Shown: positions 42,117 through 51,687, numbered from the stretch's first letter. The stretch: DNA of 64,000 bases from Enterococcus sp. BWR-S5 (GCF_016745255.1 NZ_JADOEQ010000011.1:1-64000); one strand, 5' to 3'. The notes: a model not told the origin generated them from the sequence alone. Translations and numbers: made by a program.

Positions 42117-42932
42117 TTATTCAACAACCGTCCACTCGTTGATTGTCTTTCCATCTTTATCAAACATTTCCAGCCAGCTATTGGTACCACCGAAGTAAAG
42201 GAATAAACCGACCTCATTGACACTCTTCAATATAATGTCCTCTGTTGTTTTAAAGTCCTTTACCTGACTCGCATGATCGGCTCTGATTTTCTCCCCCATT
42301 TTCGCTGAAAAACCCAGAGAGCCATCTTTATTCAAAGGAGCGTTTTTCATCATCTGAGCACCGGCTTTTAACAGCATCTCATTTCTTTTTTGCCAAATCA
42401 CTGTCGCCTTACTTTCTCTCGTATCAATGAAGAATTCAACCTCACTGACTGCTTTGCTCCAACGATGTCTTGCCTTTGCCGGCTTCGGCTTGCTTTCTTT
42501 TACTTCCAGCTGCTTAGCCGGTTGCAGTTCATAACCAAAGGTCTGCAGTACTGTTATAAGCTCAGCGCCATAAGCAGCCACAGCTTTTTTTCTATTAGCT
42601 GGAACTTTTGCTTTATCCCTCGTTGTTTCTAACACCAAGCCATTCTTCTCCGCTTCAGCTGTCAAAAACTGCGCCAGATAATGAGGCTCAATTTCCCAAG
42701 AAGGTGTGATAGCAATGATGCCGTTCACCTTTTCCTTTGTTGTTGGCAGCTGTCCATCTATCTGTTCAACACCAACAATTGTCCGTCCATTTAAAAGAAG
42801 AGAAACTGCGGATTGCTTCGGCAAGCTTTCCTTCTGCTCCATTTTTATAATTTCAATTGTACCATTGTCATTATCTAGCTGAATTGTTGTTCTATTTTCT
42901 TCGATTTGCACATTTAGTTTGATTCCCATCAT
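42117..42932 (-). CDS. Hypothetical protein
   Basis: This 271-residue cytoplasmic protein is not recognised with confidence. The first half is beta-rich (TIQLDNDNGTIEIIKM, NGRTIVGVEQID), the middle is Lys/Pro/Ala-rich (KESKPKPAKARHRW), and the C-terminal half (VEFFIDTRESKATVIWQKRNEMLLKAGA, KTINEWTVVE) resembles small DNA- or nucleotide-binding accessory domains such as DUF4357, only loosely. The start at 42932 follows AAGGAGTGGG. It is a single gene. Confidence 0.65.
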   Translation of the reverse strand: MMGIKLNVQIEENRTTIQLDNDNGTIEIIKMEQKESLPKQSAVSLLLNGRTIVGVEQIDGQLPTTKEKVNGIIAITPSWEIEPHYLAQFLTAEAEKNGLVLETTRDKAKVPANRKKAVAAYGAELITVLQTFGYELQPAKQLEVKESKPKPAKARHRWSKAVSEVEFFIDTRESKATVIWQKRNEMLLKAGAQMMKNAPLNKDGSLGFSAKMGEKIRADHASQVKDFKTTEDIILKSVNEVGLFLYFGGTNSWLEMFDKDGKTINEWTVVE

Positions 42933-43062
42933 TCTCCCACTCCTTATTTCTCTTTACAATCATTATAAGAGACGCCGATGAATAACACGAACAATTTGAT
43001 TATCTATCGAAATAAGTGCAACAGATAGAAGAATTTTCTTTATTGGCATAACAAAAATCTAT

Positions 43063-44277
43063 TTATTTTCTTTGCCTTTCTGGCTCTGTTGATTTTTCAA
43101 AAACAGAGAATCGACTAAGCCATTTTCTTTGGTCATACATAGACAAAACCAAGCCTACAGCAATAAAGTTAGCCAGATAAGCTGTACCACCTTGACTTAG
43201 AAACGGAAGCGGAATGCCCGTCAATGGAAGAAGTCCTACTGCTGCACCTATATTTTCAATGATATGAAACAAGAAATACATGACCACACCTGTTGTAACG
43301 TAGGCATAGAATTCTTTATTCGCCTGCATGGTACAAATAAGCATTTGGTAAATGAGATAAAAAAACAATAGCAAAAGCAATGTAGCTCCAAAGAAACCAA
43401 ATGCCTCTCCGATAACCGTAAATATCATATCTGATTCACGAACAGGAACATAGACCTCAAGCTCTGTCAGCCCCTTTCCGAACAGTCCACCTGAACCAAT
43501 GGCAGTCAGACCCCTTGCCTGTTGATACCCGATGCCATCCGCATATTCAAAGGGATGGAGCCACACCTCTACCCGTTGAAATTGATAGGGTTGAAAATGA
43601 AGCAGCTTGAGCAGCTTTTGCCCTTGTTCCGTAAGAATCATCAAAATCGCACTGGCGCCCAGTACACTGAGCACACCAAATCCCGTGCCTAAAATTTTCC
43701 ACGAGCACCCTGAAACCACCAACATACCTGCAAAAATGGACAGAAAAACCAAGCTTGTGCCAAAGTCCTTTTGATAAAACATTAACAGCCAAACCGGCAA
43801 ACTAACAGCCAGCATCTTGGAGAGTAGTTTTAAATCTGCTTTCATGACTGTTTCAGTATCGTCAATTTTTCTTCGATCAGTAGTAATGATTAGGGCAAGC
43901 ATTAGAATATAGCCTATCTTCATAAATTCCGAAGGTTGGAAGGTTAGCGGTCCTAATCGCAACCATCTTCGGGTGTTGGTGACTGAAGCCATGACAGGAT
44001 CATAAAATCGAAGCAAAAGCATCATCAATACCAGACTGCCTCCGTAAATAAAAGGAGTAGCTTTCCATAAAAATCGAAGCGGAATACATAGCATGACCAA
44101 CATACTTACTACGCCAAGGACTGTCCATAAAATCTGTTTCCAGAGTAAGGGTCCACTATCAATAATAGCTGGATCTGCTTCAAAAGCCCCATACTGTGCA
44201 ACAAATCCTACGAGCACCAATAAAAATACCGGCAGTAATAAGGCATAATTCATCCACTCATTTTTTTCTCTTTCCAT
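43063..44277 (-). CDS. SEDS-family peptidoglycan glycosyltransferase (FtsW/RodA type), second of a tandem pair
   Basis: This 404-residue polytopic membrane protein has about ten helices. SEDS marks include LTFQPSEFMKIGYIL, the extracellular PVRESDMIFTVIGEAFGFFG with the catalytic Asp, and PLTGIPLPFLSQGG. Such proteins polymerise lipid II, normally with a class B PBP, which is not encoded next to it. It overlaps the upstream SEDS gene by 20 bases. Whether it is the RodA or a specialised paralogue cannot be told from the window. Confidence 0.85.
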   Translation of the reverse strand: MEREKNEWMNYALLLPVFLLVLVGFVAQYGAFEADPAIIDSGPLLWKQILWTVLGVVSMLVMLCIPLRFLWKATPFIYGGSLVLMMLLLRFYDPVMASVTNTRRWLRLGPLTFQPSEFMKIGYILMLALIITTDRRKIDDTETVMKADLKLLSKMLAVSLPVWLLMFYQKDFGTSLVFLSIFAGMLVVSGCSWKILGTGFGVLSVLGASAILMILTEQGQKLLKLLHFQPYQFQRVEVWLHPFEYADGIGYQQARGLTAIGSGGLFGKGLTELEVYVPVRESDMIFTVIGEAFGFFGATLLLLLFFYLIYQMLICTMQANKEFYAYVTTGVVMYFLFHIIENIGAAVGLLPLTGIPLPFLSQGGTAYLANFIAVGLVLSMYDQRKWLSRFSVFEKSTEPERQRK

Positions 44278-45451
44278 GTCCTATTCCTCCTCCGATAGCT
44301 AACGACTGCTCTCTCAGTTCTGTTGCTCGTGCATTCAAGGCGATTCCTAAAACGATACTCAATATCAATAAGCTAGAACCACCATAGCTTAAAAAGGGAA
44401 AAGTCACGCCTGTCAGCGGTATATACCCCAGCAAACTACTAACATTAACCGCGACCTGAAGCAATAGGATTGTCCCGCAGCCAAGAAATAATTGTGAATG
44501 GTAGAGATTTTTTGAACGAATAGACAGCTGATAAAGTCGAATGACCATAAAAAATACAAGAAGCAGAAGAAAAAGTCCACCAAATAATCCCAATTCCTCA
44601 ATTGCTGTCGCAAAAATATAATCGGTATCTGAAGCAGGTAGGAAGCCCTTCTTTTGAATACTATTGCCTAATCCGCGACCAAACAAACCGCCATTGTAAA
44701 TGGCATAATAAGCGCTGGCCGATTGATGACCAATCCCCGTCGGATCAATAAACGGATTTTCCATTACTTTGAAACGAGTAATCAAATACGAAAATTTATC
44801 CGGCAGCCAGTCAACTGAACCGCTCAAGAGTAAACGACTTAAGCCCTCTCTAACACCAACAAATCCAACAATAGGAACAAGAGTGAAGTAAGGCGACAGA
44901 CCACTTGCCAGCAGCATGGTTAACACAAGCAGGAAAATCATTGCTCCTGCTGCGAGATTCGGCTGCAAGCTCACCAAAATAATAAATAGCAGGCACAAAA
45001 CGAGCGCCTTTTTGTAATAGTCAAATGAGAATGATTCCTCAGCAGGACGATTCGAAGTAATCCTGCTAAAGTACAAAAGTAAGGTCAGCGGAACCAACTC
45101 AGAGGGTTGAAAAATCATAAATCCTAAGTTAATCCACCGCACTGCACCACCGGCTCGGACACCTTTACTCAGCGTAAACAACAAAAGAAAAAACGTCAGG
45201 CTCATCAATAAAAAGAGAAAACCTTTACTCCTGAAAATCGATAATTTTATCTGATAGACGGCAAATAAGCAGACGAGGCTTACGGCAAAGGAAGATAATT
45301 GTTTCCACCCCTTACTGCCTATACTTAACTCGTTAAGCATCAGTTGATACGAGCTGGCACTATAAACTAACAGAATCCCGGCTATACATAAAATGAGATA
45401 GGGCAGTAACAAACTCCATTCTATATAGAATCGCTTTGCAGGCCATTTCAT
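44258..45451 (-). CDS. SEDS-family peptidoglycan glycosyltransferase (FtsW/RodA type), first of a tandem pair
   Basis: This 397-residue polytopic protein has MIFQPSELVPLTLLLY, the catalytic-region loop ASDTDYIFATAIEELGLFG and PLTGVTFPFLSYGGSS. It overlaps an LCP gene upstream by four bases and a second SEDS gene downstream. The order LCP-SEDS-SEDS implies coupled septal or polar wall synthesis and polymer attachment, which is inference. Confidence 0.85.
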   Translation of the reverse strand: MKWPAKRFYIEWSLLLPYLILCIAGILLVYSASSYQLMLNELSIGSKGWKQLSSFAVSLVCLFAVYQIKLSIFRSKGFLFLLMSLTFFLLLFTLSKGVRAGGAVRWINLGFMIFQPSELVPLTLLLYFSRITSNRPAEESFSFDYYKKALVLCLLFIILVSLQPNLAAGAMIFLLVLTMLLASGLSPYFTLVPIVGFVGVREGLSRLLLSGSVDWLPDKFSYLITRFKVMENPFIDPTGIGHQSASAYYAIYNGGLFGRGLGNSIQKKGFLPASDTDYIFATAIEELGLFGGLFLLLLVFFMVIRLYQLSIRSKNLYHSQLFLGCGTILLLQVAVNVSSLLGYIPLTGVTFPFLSYGGSSLLILSIVLGIALNARATELREQSLAIGGGIGHGKRKK

Positions 45452-46374
45452 TGCCCTTCTCCATTAGCTAAAAATGCCTCGATTGCCAAACGATTTTCCC
45501 ATGCATCGATTTCCAGCACACTCCCTGAAGGTGTATAGTCATTAAATGACCAACTGCCCTCAACCGGTACAGACAGCGTCTGCAGTTCCTTAATTTGTCC
45601 GAATAGAAAGTTTTTACCAACGTCCAATAAAATATCATAAGGAACATCCGTATCAACATACCCAATTGCTTCTCCCAGTAAACGCGGCAGCTGAGTAATT
45701 GGCAATCCGCTTTTTGCCTGTTTAATTAGGCAATCGGCAACCTGCTGTTGACGCCGTACCCTCCCAAAATCGCCTTCTTCATCCATTCTAAACCTTGCAT
45801 ATTGCAGCAACGTATTGCCGTCCATGATTTGTTCTCCCGGTTCAATTTCCACACCGTCCAATTCGAGTGCTGTCTCAGCATTAACCTGAACCCCATCAGG
45901 GAAAAAGTCATCAATCAGCTTAGTGAATATATTGAAATCTATCGCTGCATAATAATTGATTGGCAAGCCAAAGGTTTCATTCAATACATCTTTTGTTAGC
46001 CCAGCTCCTCCATAAGCATAGGCCGCATTGATTTTATCCATACCAACTCCCGGAACATCTACGTATGCATCCCTCATAATGGAGAGTACCTTCGGCTCTT
46101 TGGTAGCTGTATTATAATTTGCGACCATCAAGGTATCGGCTCTTCCACCGTCTTCATCCTCATCCCGCCCATCATCACCAATAAGCAATATGGTAATCTC
46201 TCCTGTCTCAGTACGTTCGTCTCCTGAAAAGGATTCATTTTTCTTTGTATTTACTTGTGTTTGTGATTGCCGTTTTCCCTTATGAAAACTGATAACCGAA
46301 TAACAAAAAATCATCATCCCTACTAAAACAAACGAAAGTATACCCGTTACCAGCCATTTCCACAGTTTGTTCAT
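45448..46374 (-). CDS. LytR-CpsA-Psr family protein
   Basis: This 308-residue membrane-anchored LCP enzyme has an N-terminal transmembrane helix (LWKWLVTGILSFVLVGMMIF). The LCP domain has ILLIGDDGRDEDEDGGRADTLMV, SIMRDAYVDVPG with conserved Arg, and DFGRVRRQQQV. LCP proteins transfer wall teichoic acid-like or polysaccharide chains from lipid carriers to peptidoglycan. The start MNKLWKW at 46374 follows GAGGGATTGGAA. It is the first gene of a three-gene operon with two SEDS proteins. Confidence 0.88.
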   Translation of the reverse strand: MNKLWKWLVTGILSFVLVGMMIFCYSVISFHKGKRQSQTQVNTKKNESFSGDERTETGEITILLIGDDGRDEDEDGGRADTLMVANYNTATKEPKVLSIMRDAYVDVPGVGMDKINAAYAYGGAGLTKDVLNETFGLPINYYAAIDFNIFTKLIDDFFPDGVQVNAETALELDGVEIEPGEQIMDGNTLLQYARFRMDEEGDFGRVRRQQQVADCLIKQAKSGLPITQLPRLLGEAIGYVDTDVPYDILLDVGKNFLFGQIKELQTLSVPVEGSWSFNDYTPSGSVLEIDAWENRLAIEAFLANGEGQ

Positions 46375-47321
46375 TTCCAATCCCTCACTTTTCAACTATT
46401 GATACATCTTTCACTGAATCAAAAACCTGCACTAACGATACACACTCTTCTGCCATCGATAGAAATATCATGCTGCGCCATCCTCTTCTCCATATCAAAA
46501 AGCTTTTATAAAAGCAAAAAACACTTTCATATGAGAAGGATCAACGAAAGTGTTCATGGAAAATACACGCATGACTGAACAGACAATTGTCTGCCATTCA
46601 ACGACACTTGATTTTCTCTTCGTTGAGTTTTAGCACTATACAACGTAAAAAGCGGATGCTTTTAGCTGCTTTTTGAAAAGCCTTAATTCGACAATCCCTG
46701 TTCTACCCATTACTGTCTTTCGACAAATTTGAGCAGCAGCCTGTGTTTGTATAGGAGCCTCACCTAACAAGTCATTCAATTCATCACAAAATATAGAATG
46801 TCTGGCGTCAGAAGTCAACAGAGCAAATGATAAATAGATACAACCTATCACCCTAAAACAACAATTGTTATTTTTAAGGATCATTGCAACCACAACTTTA
46901 AGGTGTGCCTAACTTTTAAAAAAAGAAGAAATAATTGCCAATAAACCTTTACGATTACTTAATCATTTCTTTAGCTCTTCTTAATAAAACAATCGCTGTT
47001 CCTCTGATTTTACCTATACTCATATCTATCATAATCTTAATCCGTATGGTTATTTTATAGGCAAATATTTGTTCTTCTTCCTCCAAAAAAATTATGTCCA
47101 TTACGCATTTTCACGACAACCTCTCATTTAGGCTATAAACAATTTCTCATTTGCAAAAAGACAAGAACAATTGTTATATAATTATCCGTAACATATCCAA
47201 CACTCTCGACACAACCCTTTATTTATCAACTATTCCATTCTACATAGAAAAATTTGAGTTGAACAACCTGTTTCTTTTTGTTATTCTAAAATCTGCAAAT
47301 TTTTTATAGGAGATAATAATA
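46375..47321. other. Gene-poor gap of about 950 bases
   Basis: No convincing gene is seen. A hairpin at 46517-46556 (AACACTTTC/GAAAGTGTT with T6 on the minus strand) is a terminator for something transcribed leftwards from further right. The only frame there (46636-46893, minus, 85 codons, ending ASAFYVV) lacks a good ribosome site and may be a gene relic. The remainder is AT-rich with short AACAATTGTT palindromes near 46860 and 47165. It may contain promoters for the LCP operon and for the zinc-ribbon gene, or an unrecognised RNA. Confidence 0.4.
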
Positions 47322-47573
47322 ATGCTAAAATCAAAAAAGATAAAGATAACCTTGGGAGACACCTTTATTCAACGCAAATGCGCCCATTGCAAAAATCCGG
47401 TTACGTTTAAAGCCCATCGTATCGAAAGAAAGATTGTTCTATTCGAAAAGCCTTTGTATACAATCCATGCAGTCAGCTATATCTCTTGTCCAATCTGCGA
47501 CCTAAAAAGAGAAATTTCAGGAACAAAGCTGAAAAAATATCTATCAGGCAAGACCCATGTCCTCATGCTTTGA
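47322..47573 (+). CDS. Small zinc-ribbon protein
   Basis: This 83-residue protein has two Cys-x-x-Cys knuckles (KCAHCKNP and SCPICDL) spaced about 35 residues apart, suggesting a zinc ribbon with a basic N-terminus (MLKSKKIKI). AGGAGATAATAATA precedes the start. No close family is recognised. The base composition resembles the surroundings. It may bind nucleic acid or be a rubredoxin-like scaffold. Confidence 0.65.
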   Translation: MLKSKKIKITLGDTFIQRKCAHCKNPVTFKAHRIERKIVLFEKPLYTIHAVSYISCPICDLKREISGTKLKKYLSGKTHVLML

Positions 47574-47798
47574 GGAAACTATTATCCGTACATATAAGAA
47601 CATTATTGACACGTCCCTGCCTTCACTGCTTCGACTCTTCAGCCTTCTTCCTCCTATTTAAAAGCACTCTGTACCAAGGATTAGAACACTTCACCATATT
47701 TTCTCATTGAATAAATAAATTGTTTTTCATCTGCTGTAAAAAGCCGTATACTAGGATTGTGAATTCAAACACAATCTATTCAAGGAAAGGGTTTTTTT

Positions 47799-49328
47799 AT
47801 GAAAAAGAGAACGATGGTATTATTGACTTGGGTATTGGCATTTGGGGCCATTGCATCCGGTTGCGGATCAGACAGTAAAACAGCTGATTCCAGCGCTTCT
47901 TCAAACTCAACTGGTGAAAGCAGTTCAGCAGATGTTGCTTCCGGTGCATCAGAGAAGGTATACACAGATATTTCTGAGCTGAAAGATGACTATGACATCA
48001 TCATTGTTGGTGCGGGCGGTGCCGGAATGACAGCCGCAATCGAAGCCAAAGAAAAGGGCATGAACCCTGTCATTTTTGAGAAAATGCCTGTAGCAGGCGG
48101 AAATACGTTAAAATCTTCAAGTGGTATGAACGCTTCTGAAACAACGTTCCAAAAAGAAGAAGGTATTGAAGATAGTAACGATAAGTTCTATGAAGAAACA
48201 CTTGAAGGTGGACATGGGACAAATGATAAAGAGCTTTTACGTTATTTTGTAGATAACTCCGCTTCAGCAATTGACTGGCTGGATTCCATTGGTATCAAGC
48301 TGAACAACCTGACTATTACAGGCGGAATGAGTGAAAAACGTACGCACAGACCGGAGGATGGTTCTGCCATTGGAGAATACTTAGTCGATGGCTTGTTCCA
48401 AAATGTGAAAGAAAATGATATCCCATTATTCGTTAATGCAGACGTAACAAAAATCAATGAAACAGATGGAACCGTAACAGGCGTTTCAGTGACTTTTAAA
48501 GACGAAACGACAAAAGACATCACAGGGAAAGCAGTGATTGTGACAACTGGCGGTTACGGTGCCAACAGTGATATTATTGAAAAATATCGTCCAGACTTAA
48601 AGGGCTATGTAACGACAAACCAATCTGGAAGTACAGGCGACGGCATCAAGATGATTGAAGAAGTCGGCGGCACAACAGTTGATATGGATCAAATTCAAAT
48701 TCACCCGACAGTACAACAGGACAAAGGTGTATTGATTGGTGAAGTGGTACGTGGTGAAGGTGGTATTTTAGTTTCTCAAGAAGGTACGCGCTTTGTTAAC
48801 GAGCTGGACACAAGAGATAAAGTATCAGCAGCAATCACAGCATTGCCGGAAAAATCAGCCTACCTGATTTTTGATGCCGGTGTCAAAGAACGGGCAAAAG
48901 CTATCGAATTCTATGAACAGCAAGGCTATGTGGTCGAAGGCGAAAGTATCGAAGCATTAGCGAATGAGCTGGATATGCCTGCGGACAAGCTGGAGGAAAC
49001 ACTGAAAACTTGGAATGCGGATGTAAAAGCACAGGATGATACTGCGTTTGGTCGAACAACAGGAATGGATAACGACCTTTCAAAAGCACCTTATTATGCA
49101 ATCAAAATCGCACCGGGAATCCACTACACAATGGGCGGTGTGAAAATCAATAAGGAAACACAAGTGTTAAATAAAGACGGAAAAGCTATTACAGGTCTTT
49201 ATGCAGCAGGCGAAGTAACAGGCGGTCTTCATGGAGAAAACCGTATTGGTGGAAACTCTGTAGGTGAAATTATTGTCTTCGGCAGACAAGCGGGTGTCCA
49301 AGCCGCTGCCTTTGCTGAAAAGGAATAA
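47799..49328 (+). CDS. Lipoprotein FAD-dependent fumarate reductase (flavocytochrome c family)
   Basis: This 509-residue exported enzyme has a lipobox (AIASGCGS) after the signal peptide and a Ser/Asp-rich linker. The FAD-binding start is IIIVGAGGAGMTAAIEAKEKG. Fumarate-site residues are visible: IQIHPT (His), EGTRFVNE (Arg/Glu pair), GIHYTMGG (His) and NRIGGNSVGE (Arg). No FMN-binding domain is visible in the chain, unlike many related flavocytochromes. It should reduce fumarate or a related unsaturated acid outside the membrane, accepting electrons from a partner encoded elsewhere. Confidence 0.85.
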   Translation: MKKRTMVLLTWVLAFGAIASGCGSDSKTADSSASSNSTGESSSADVASGASEKVYTDISELKDDYDIIIVGAGGAGMTAAIEAKEKGMNPVIFEKMPVAGGNTLKSSSGMNASETTFQKEEGIEDSNDKFYEETLEGGHGTNDKELLRYFVDNSASAIDWLDSIGIKLNNLTITGGMSEKRTHRPEDGSAIGEYLVDGLFQNVKENDIPLFVNADVTKINETDGTVTGVSVTFKDETTKDITGKAVIVTTGGYGANSDIIEKYRPDLKGYVTTNQSGSTGDGIKMIEEVGGTTVDMDQIQIHPTVQQDKGVLIGEVVRGEGGILVSQEGTRFVNELDTRDKVSAAITALPEKSAYLIFDAGVKERAKAIEFYEQQGYVVEGESIEALANELDMPADKLEETLKTWNADVKAQDDTAFGRTTGMDNDLSKAPYYAIKIAPGIHYTMGGVKINKETQVLNKDGKAITGLYAAGEVTGGLHGENRIGGNSVGEIIVFGRQAGVQAAAFAEKE

Positions 49329-49381
49329 CAGGCAACCTCATATCTGCTGCTTTAGCAGCTAACATTTACAAAAGCTCTCAG

Positions 49382-49425
49382 AAAAAAGGTATCAGTTCGG
49401 CAAGAAAGCCGCTGATACCTTTTTA
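49382..49425. terminator. Terminator after the fumarate reductase gene
   Basis: AAAGGTATCAG pairs with CTGATACCTTTT, with T-rich bases after it. It can also serve the convergent DUF4173 gene. Confidence 0.75.
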
Positions 49426-49469
49426 TTTATTCATTTTCCTTTTTATCTTTCCCTTTTTATTTTTCCTTT

Positions 49470-50939
49470 TTAGCCAATTGCCTTTTTAATCAGTTCGGCA
49501 TTTCTTGACCGTTGCAGATTACTAATCTTGCTGCTGGTTATTTGCTGTTGCATCATTTGAAGATATTCTTTTAAAGAAGCTTTGTCATCGCCACTCTCTG
49601 CTTCTTCGTAGGCTTTGACAGCCGTTGGTACACCCTCGACACCGACCATATAGAAAATAGAAATGTCCAGGTCTCTCAGCTCACCCCGCTGATAGTTTTC
49701 ATAATTATAAGAAACAATATCGTTTCCTGTATTACGATAGCTCATGAAAAGGACACTCATGCTTACGATGAGAATGATGGCTCTCAAATACTTGAAGGAT
49801 TGCCATAGGGAAGCAATAAATACACAGATACACAGTGCCAAAACAACCATAAACCAAGAGGTATTGAAGCGTAAAGGTGTTAAGCCAAATGCTTGGATAT
49901 AGACCTGCATTTTGGCAAATCCCAGAATGACTAGCGCCAGTGTTTCAATGCCGATAATACTTAGACTGACTTTGATTCCCTTTGAACTATGACTGAACAG
50001 TTTGATTAAAGAGAAGATACCGACATTGATTAGTGACACTGCCAACAGTTGGAAAAAGCCTTCACGCGCATAAGCAGATAAAGTATAGGCTGTATCACCA
50101 TTGCGAAATTCAATATACCCCATAATTGCTGCCACGAAAAACAACAGATAGATTGAGATAAAGATGAATAGTATAGTTAGAAAAAGTACATCAGGACCTT
50201 TGACTGATGGAATAACATGTTGGCTGACTGGCGCTTTCTCCAAATTCCTATAGACACACAAGAATAAGTACATCCCTAGCGGAATCGCAATCAAGAATAT
50301 CATGAACTGTTCCGCTAAACCAACAGAAATGAAGTTTGCGGCTGAACGAATAAAACGTTCAAACATGCTGTCAGCACTACTCAAAAGAGAAATCACAATC
50401 GCGGCAACAGGGAACGAAATAACGATCCCAAGAATTACCAATTTCATGGATTTGTGTTCTTTTCCTACTAAACGGTAAATGGATAAACCTGCAGCCACAT
50501 TTTTAAAAGGTCGAACTAGAAACCCATCAATAAAATCAAAAAAGACATAGCTGCTTAGTTGATTTCCCTTTCTGGTACCCGCAACTACCAGCACCCAATA
50601 CATACAGCTGAAAAAGAGCAGCAGCGAATTCGTCCCCATCAGGATTTTGTTTTCAAAAAGGCTGAAGGAAAGACTCAGCGCAAAGATATACCCAAGATAG
50701 CCATAATGAATCCAGCTCAGCTTCACCTCTCGAACTCTAGCATAGCCATAGATAGAGCTGACAAAAATCAGTGACAGCATCGTTGTCCAGAATCCCCCAC
50801 GATCCTGTGCAATTTCCTGAACTGCAATATAGGCAATAATAATACTAAGTAAACTAAATACTACGTCTTTTCCATCAAATAAGGGCCGCTTTTCTTCCCA
50901 GTGCTTTTGCAGGTCCTCCTCCTGATTTACTTCCATCAT
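49470..50939 (-). CDS. DUF4173-family membrane protein
   Basis: This 489-residue polytopic membrane protein has about twelve helices, an acidic N-terminus (EEDLQKHWEEKRPLF) and a charged cytoplasmic tail. The overall organisation fits DUF4153/DUF4173 proteins. The function is unknown. The start directly follows the stop of the XRE gene (TAGATG), so it is the third gene of the DUF2975-XRE operon. Confidence 0.75.
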   Translation of the reverse strand: MMEVNQEEDLQKHWEEKRPLFDGKDVVFSLLSIIIAYIAVQEIAQDRGGFWTTMLSLIFVSSIYGYARVREVKLSWIHYGYLGYIFALSLSFSLFENKILMGTNSLLLFFSCMYWVLVVAGTRKGNQLSSYVFFDFIDGFLVRPFKNVAAGLSIYRLVGKEHKSMKLVILGIVISFPVAAIVISLLSSADSMFERFIRSAANFISVGLAEQFMIFLIAIPLGMYLFLCVYRNLEKAPVSQHVIPSVKGPDVLFLTILFIFISIYLLFFVAAIMGYIEFRNGDTAYTLSAYAREGFFQLLAVSLINVGIFSLIKLFSHSSKGIKVSLSIIGIETLALVILGFAKMQVYIQAFGLTPLRFNTSWFMVVLALCICVFIASLWQSFKYLRAIILIVSMSVLFMSYRNTGNDIVSYNYENYQRGELRDLDISIFYMVGVEGVPTAVKAYEEAESGDDKASLKEYLQMMQQQITSSKISNLQRSRNAELIKKAIG

Positions 50940-51149
50940 CTACTCTTCCTCCCGATACTCCAAAATATCTGCCGGCTGACAATCCAATGCTTTACATAGC
51001 GCCTCTAAGGTACTGAAGCGGATTGCCTTTGCCTTATTATTCTTCAAAATCGAAAGGTTCGCCGGAGTTAAATTAATCTTTTCTGCCAGTTCTCCTGCAC
51101 TCATCTTTCGTTTTGCCATCATCACATCAATATTTACAACAATTGCCAT
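50940..51149 (-). CDS. Small XRE (Cro/CI) regulator
   Basis: This 69-residue helix-turn-helix protein (MSAGELAEKINLTPANLSILKNNKAKAIRFSTLEALCKALDCQ-type features) belongs to the YozG/DUF2975-associated group. It overlaps the DUF2975 gene (TAATG). The 39-bp palindrome upstream of the operon is its obvious candidate binding site. Confidence 0.9.
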   Translation of the reverse strand: MAIVVNIDVMMAKRKMSAGELAEKINLTPANLSILKNNKAKAIRFSTLEALCKALDCQPADILEYREEE

Positions 51150-51598
51150 TAGATGGTAAAGTCGTTCTCTTCCTTAATCAAAAGTGCCTGGCAAAACACA
51201 TTTTTGATTATTCTTACAATAACACCGACGAAGGCCGCAACCCCTGCAACAAACAGCCAAGGATAGTAGTAGCTTCCTGATATCAGCAGAATAACCGCCT
51301 CCAGAAAACACAGCCAGCTAATCAGCCGTAAATTTTTGATGTTTCTTTCTGTAAATGTTTCATCGTTATCAATTTGTTGAATTAGTCGATGCAGCAAAAA
51401 TAAAATAATCAGCCCCACACCAAGACAGCACTCCAATGTAAAAACAAATAGATGCTTGTTTGTCGGTGACACTGCATGGAGCGGTACAATGACTTCGATA
51501 AAGCTCGACATAAAAATCATTGCCGCAAGCATCATCGCTGCCAGAATATAAATGCACCAAGCAGAGAGGCGGGTTGACTGTTTATCCGTCCAGTTCAT
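51149..51598 (-). CDS. DUF2975 membrane protein
   Basis: This 149-residue protein has four transmembrane segments. The cytoplasmic phrase NDETFTERNIKNLRLISWLCFLE is the DUF2975 hallmark. It is usually paired with a small XRE regulator, as here. The start MNWTDKQS at 51598 has GGAGGG 7 bases upstream. Regulatory or stress-sensing role is inferred from the pairing. Confidence 0.85.
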   Translation of the reverse strand: MNWTDKQSTRLSAWCIYILAAMMLAAMIFMSSFIEVIVPLHAVSPTNKHLFVFTLECCLGVGLIILFLLHRLIQQIDNDETFTERNIKNLRLISWLCFLEAVILLISGSYYYPWLFVAGVAAFVGVIVRIIKNVFCQALLIKEENDFTI

Positions 51599-51648
51599 TT
51601 TGTTCCCTCCTTCAAGTACCTTCATCATACGGCAGGTCTTTTTGACAG

Positions 51649-51687
51649 TCAATATAAATTTATCGATAATCGATAAATTTATATTGA
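51649..51687. promoter_or_regulatory. 39-bp perfect palindrome upstream of the DUF2975-XRE operon
   Basis: Arms of 19 bases (TCAATATAAATTTATCGAT and its exact complement) surround one central A. It lies 51 bases upstream of the DUF2975 start and overlaps a TATATT -10-like hexamer on the minus strand. Its length and perfection are far beyond a usual Cro-type site. It is probably the operon's operator, or a cruciform-forming element. Confidence 0.7.

Noticed and set aside
46636-46893. 85-codon minus-strand frame in the gap upstream of the LCP gene
   Set aside because: Weak start, no recognised similarity and odd composition. Kept only as a possible relic inside the gap description.
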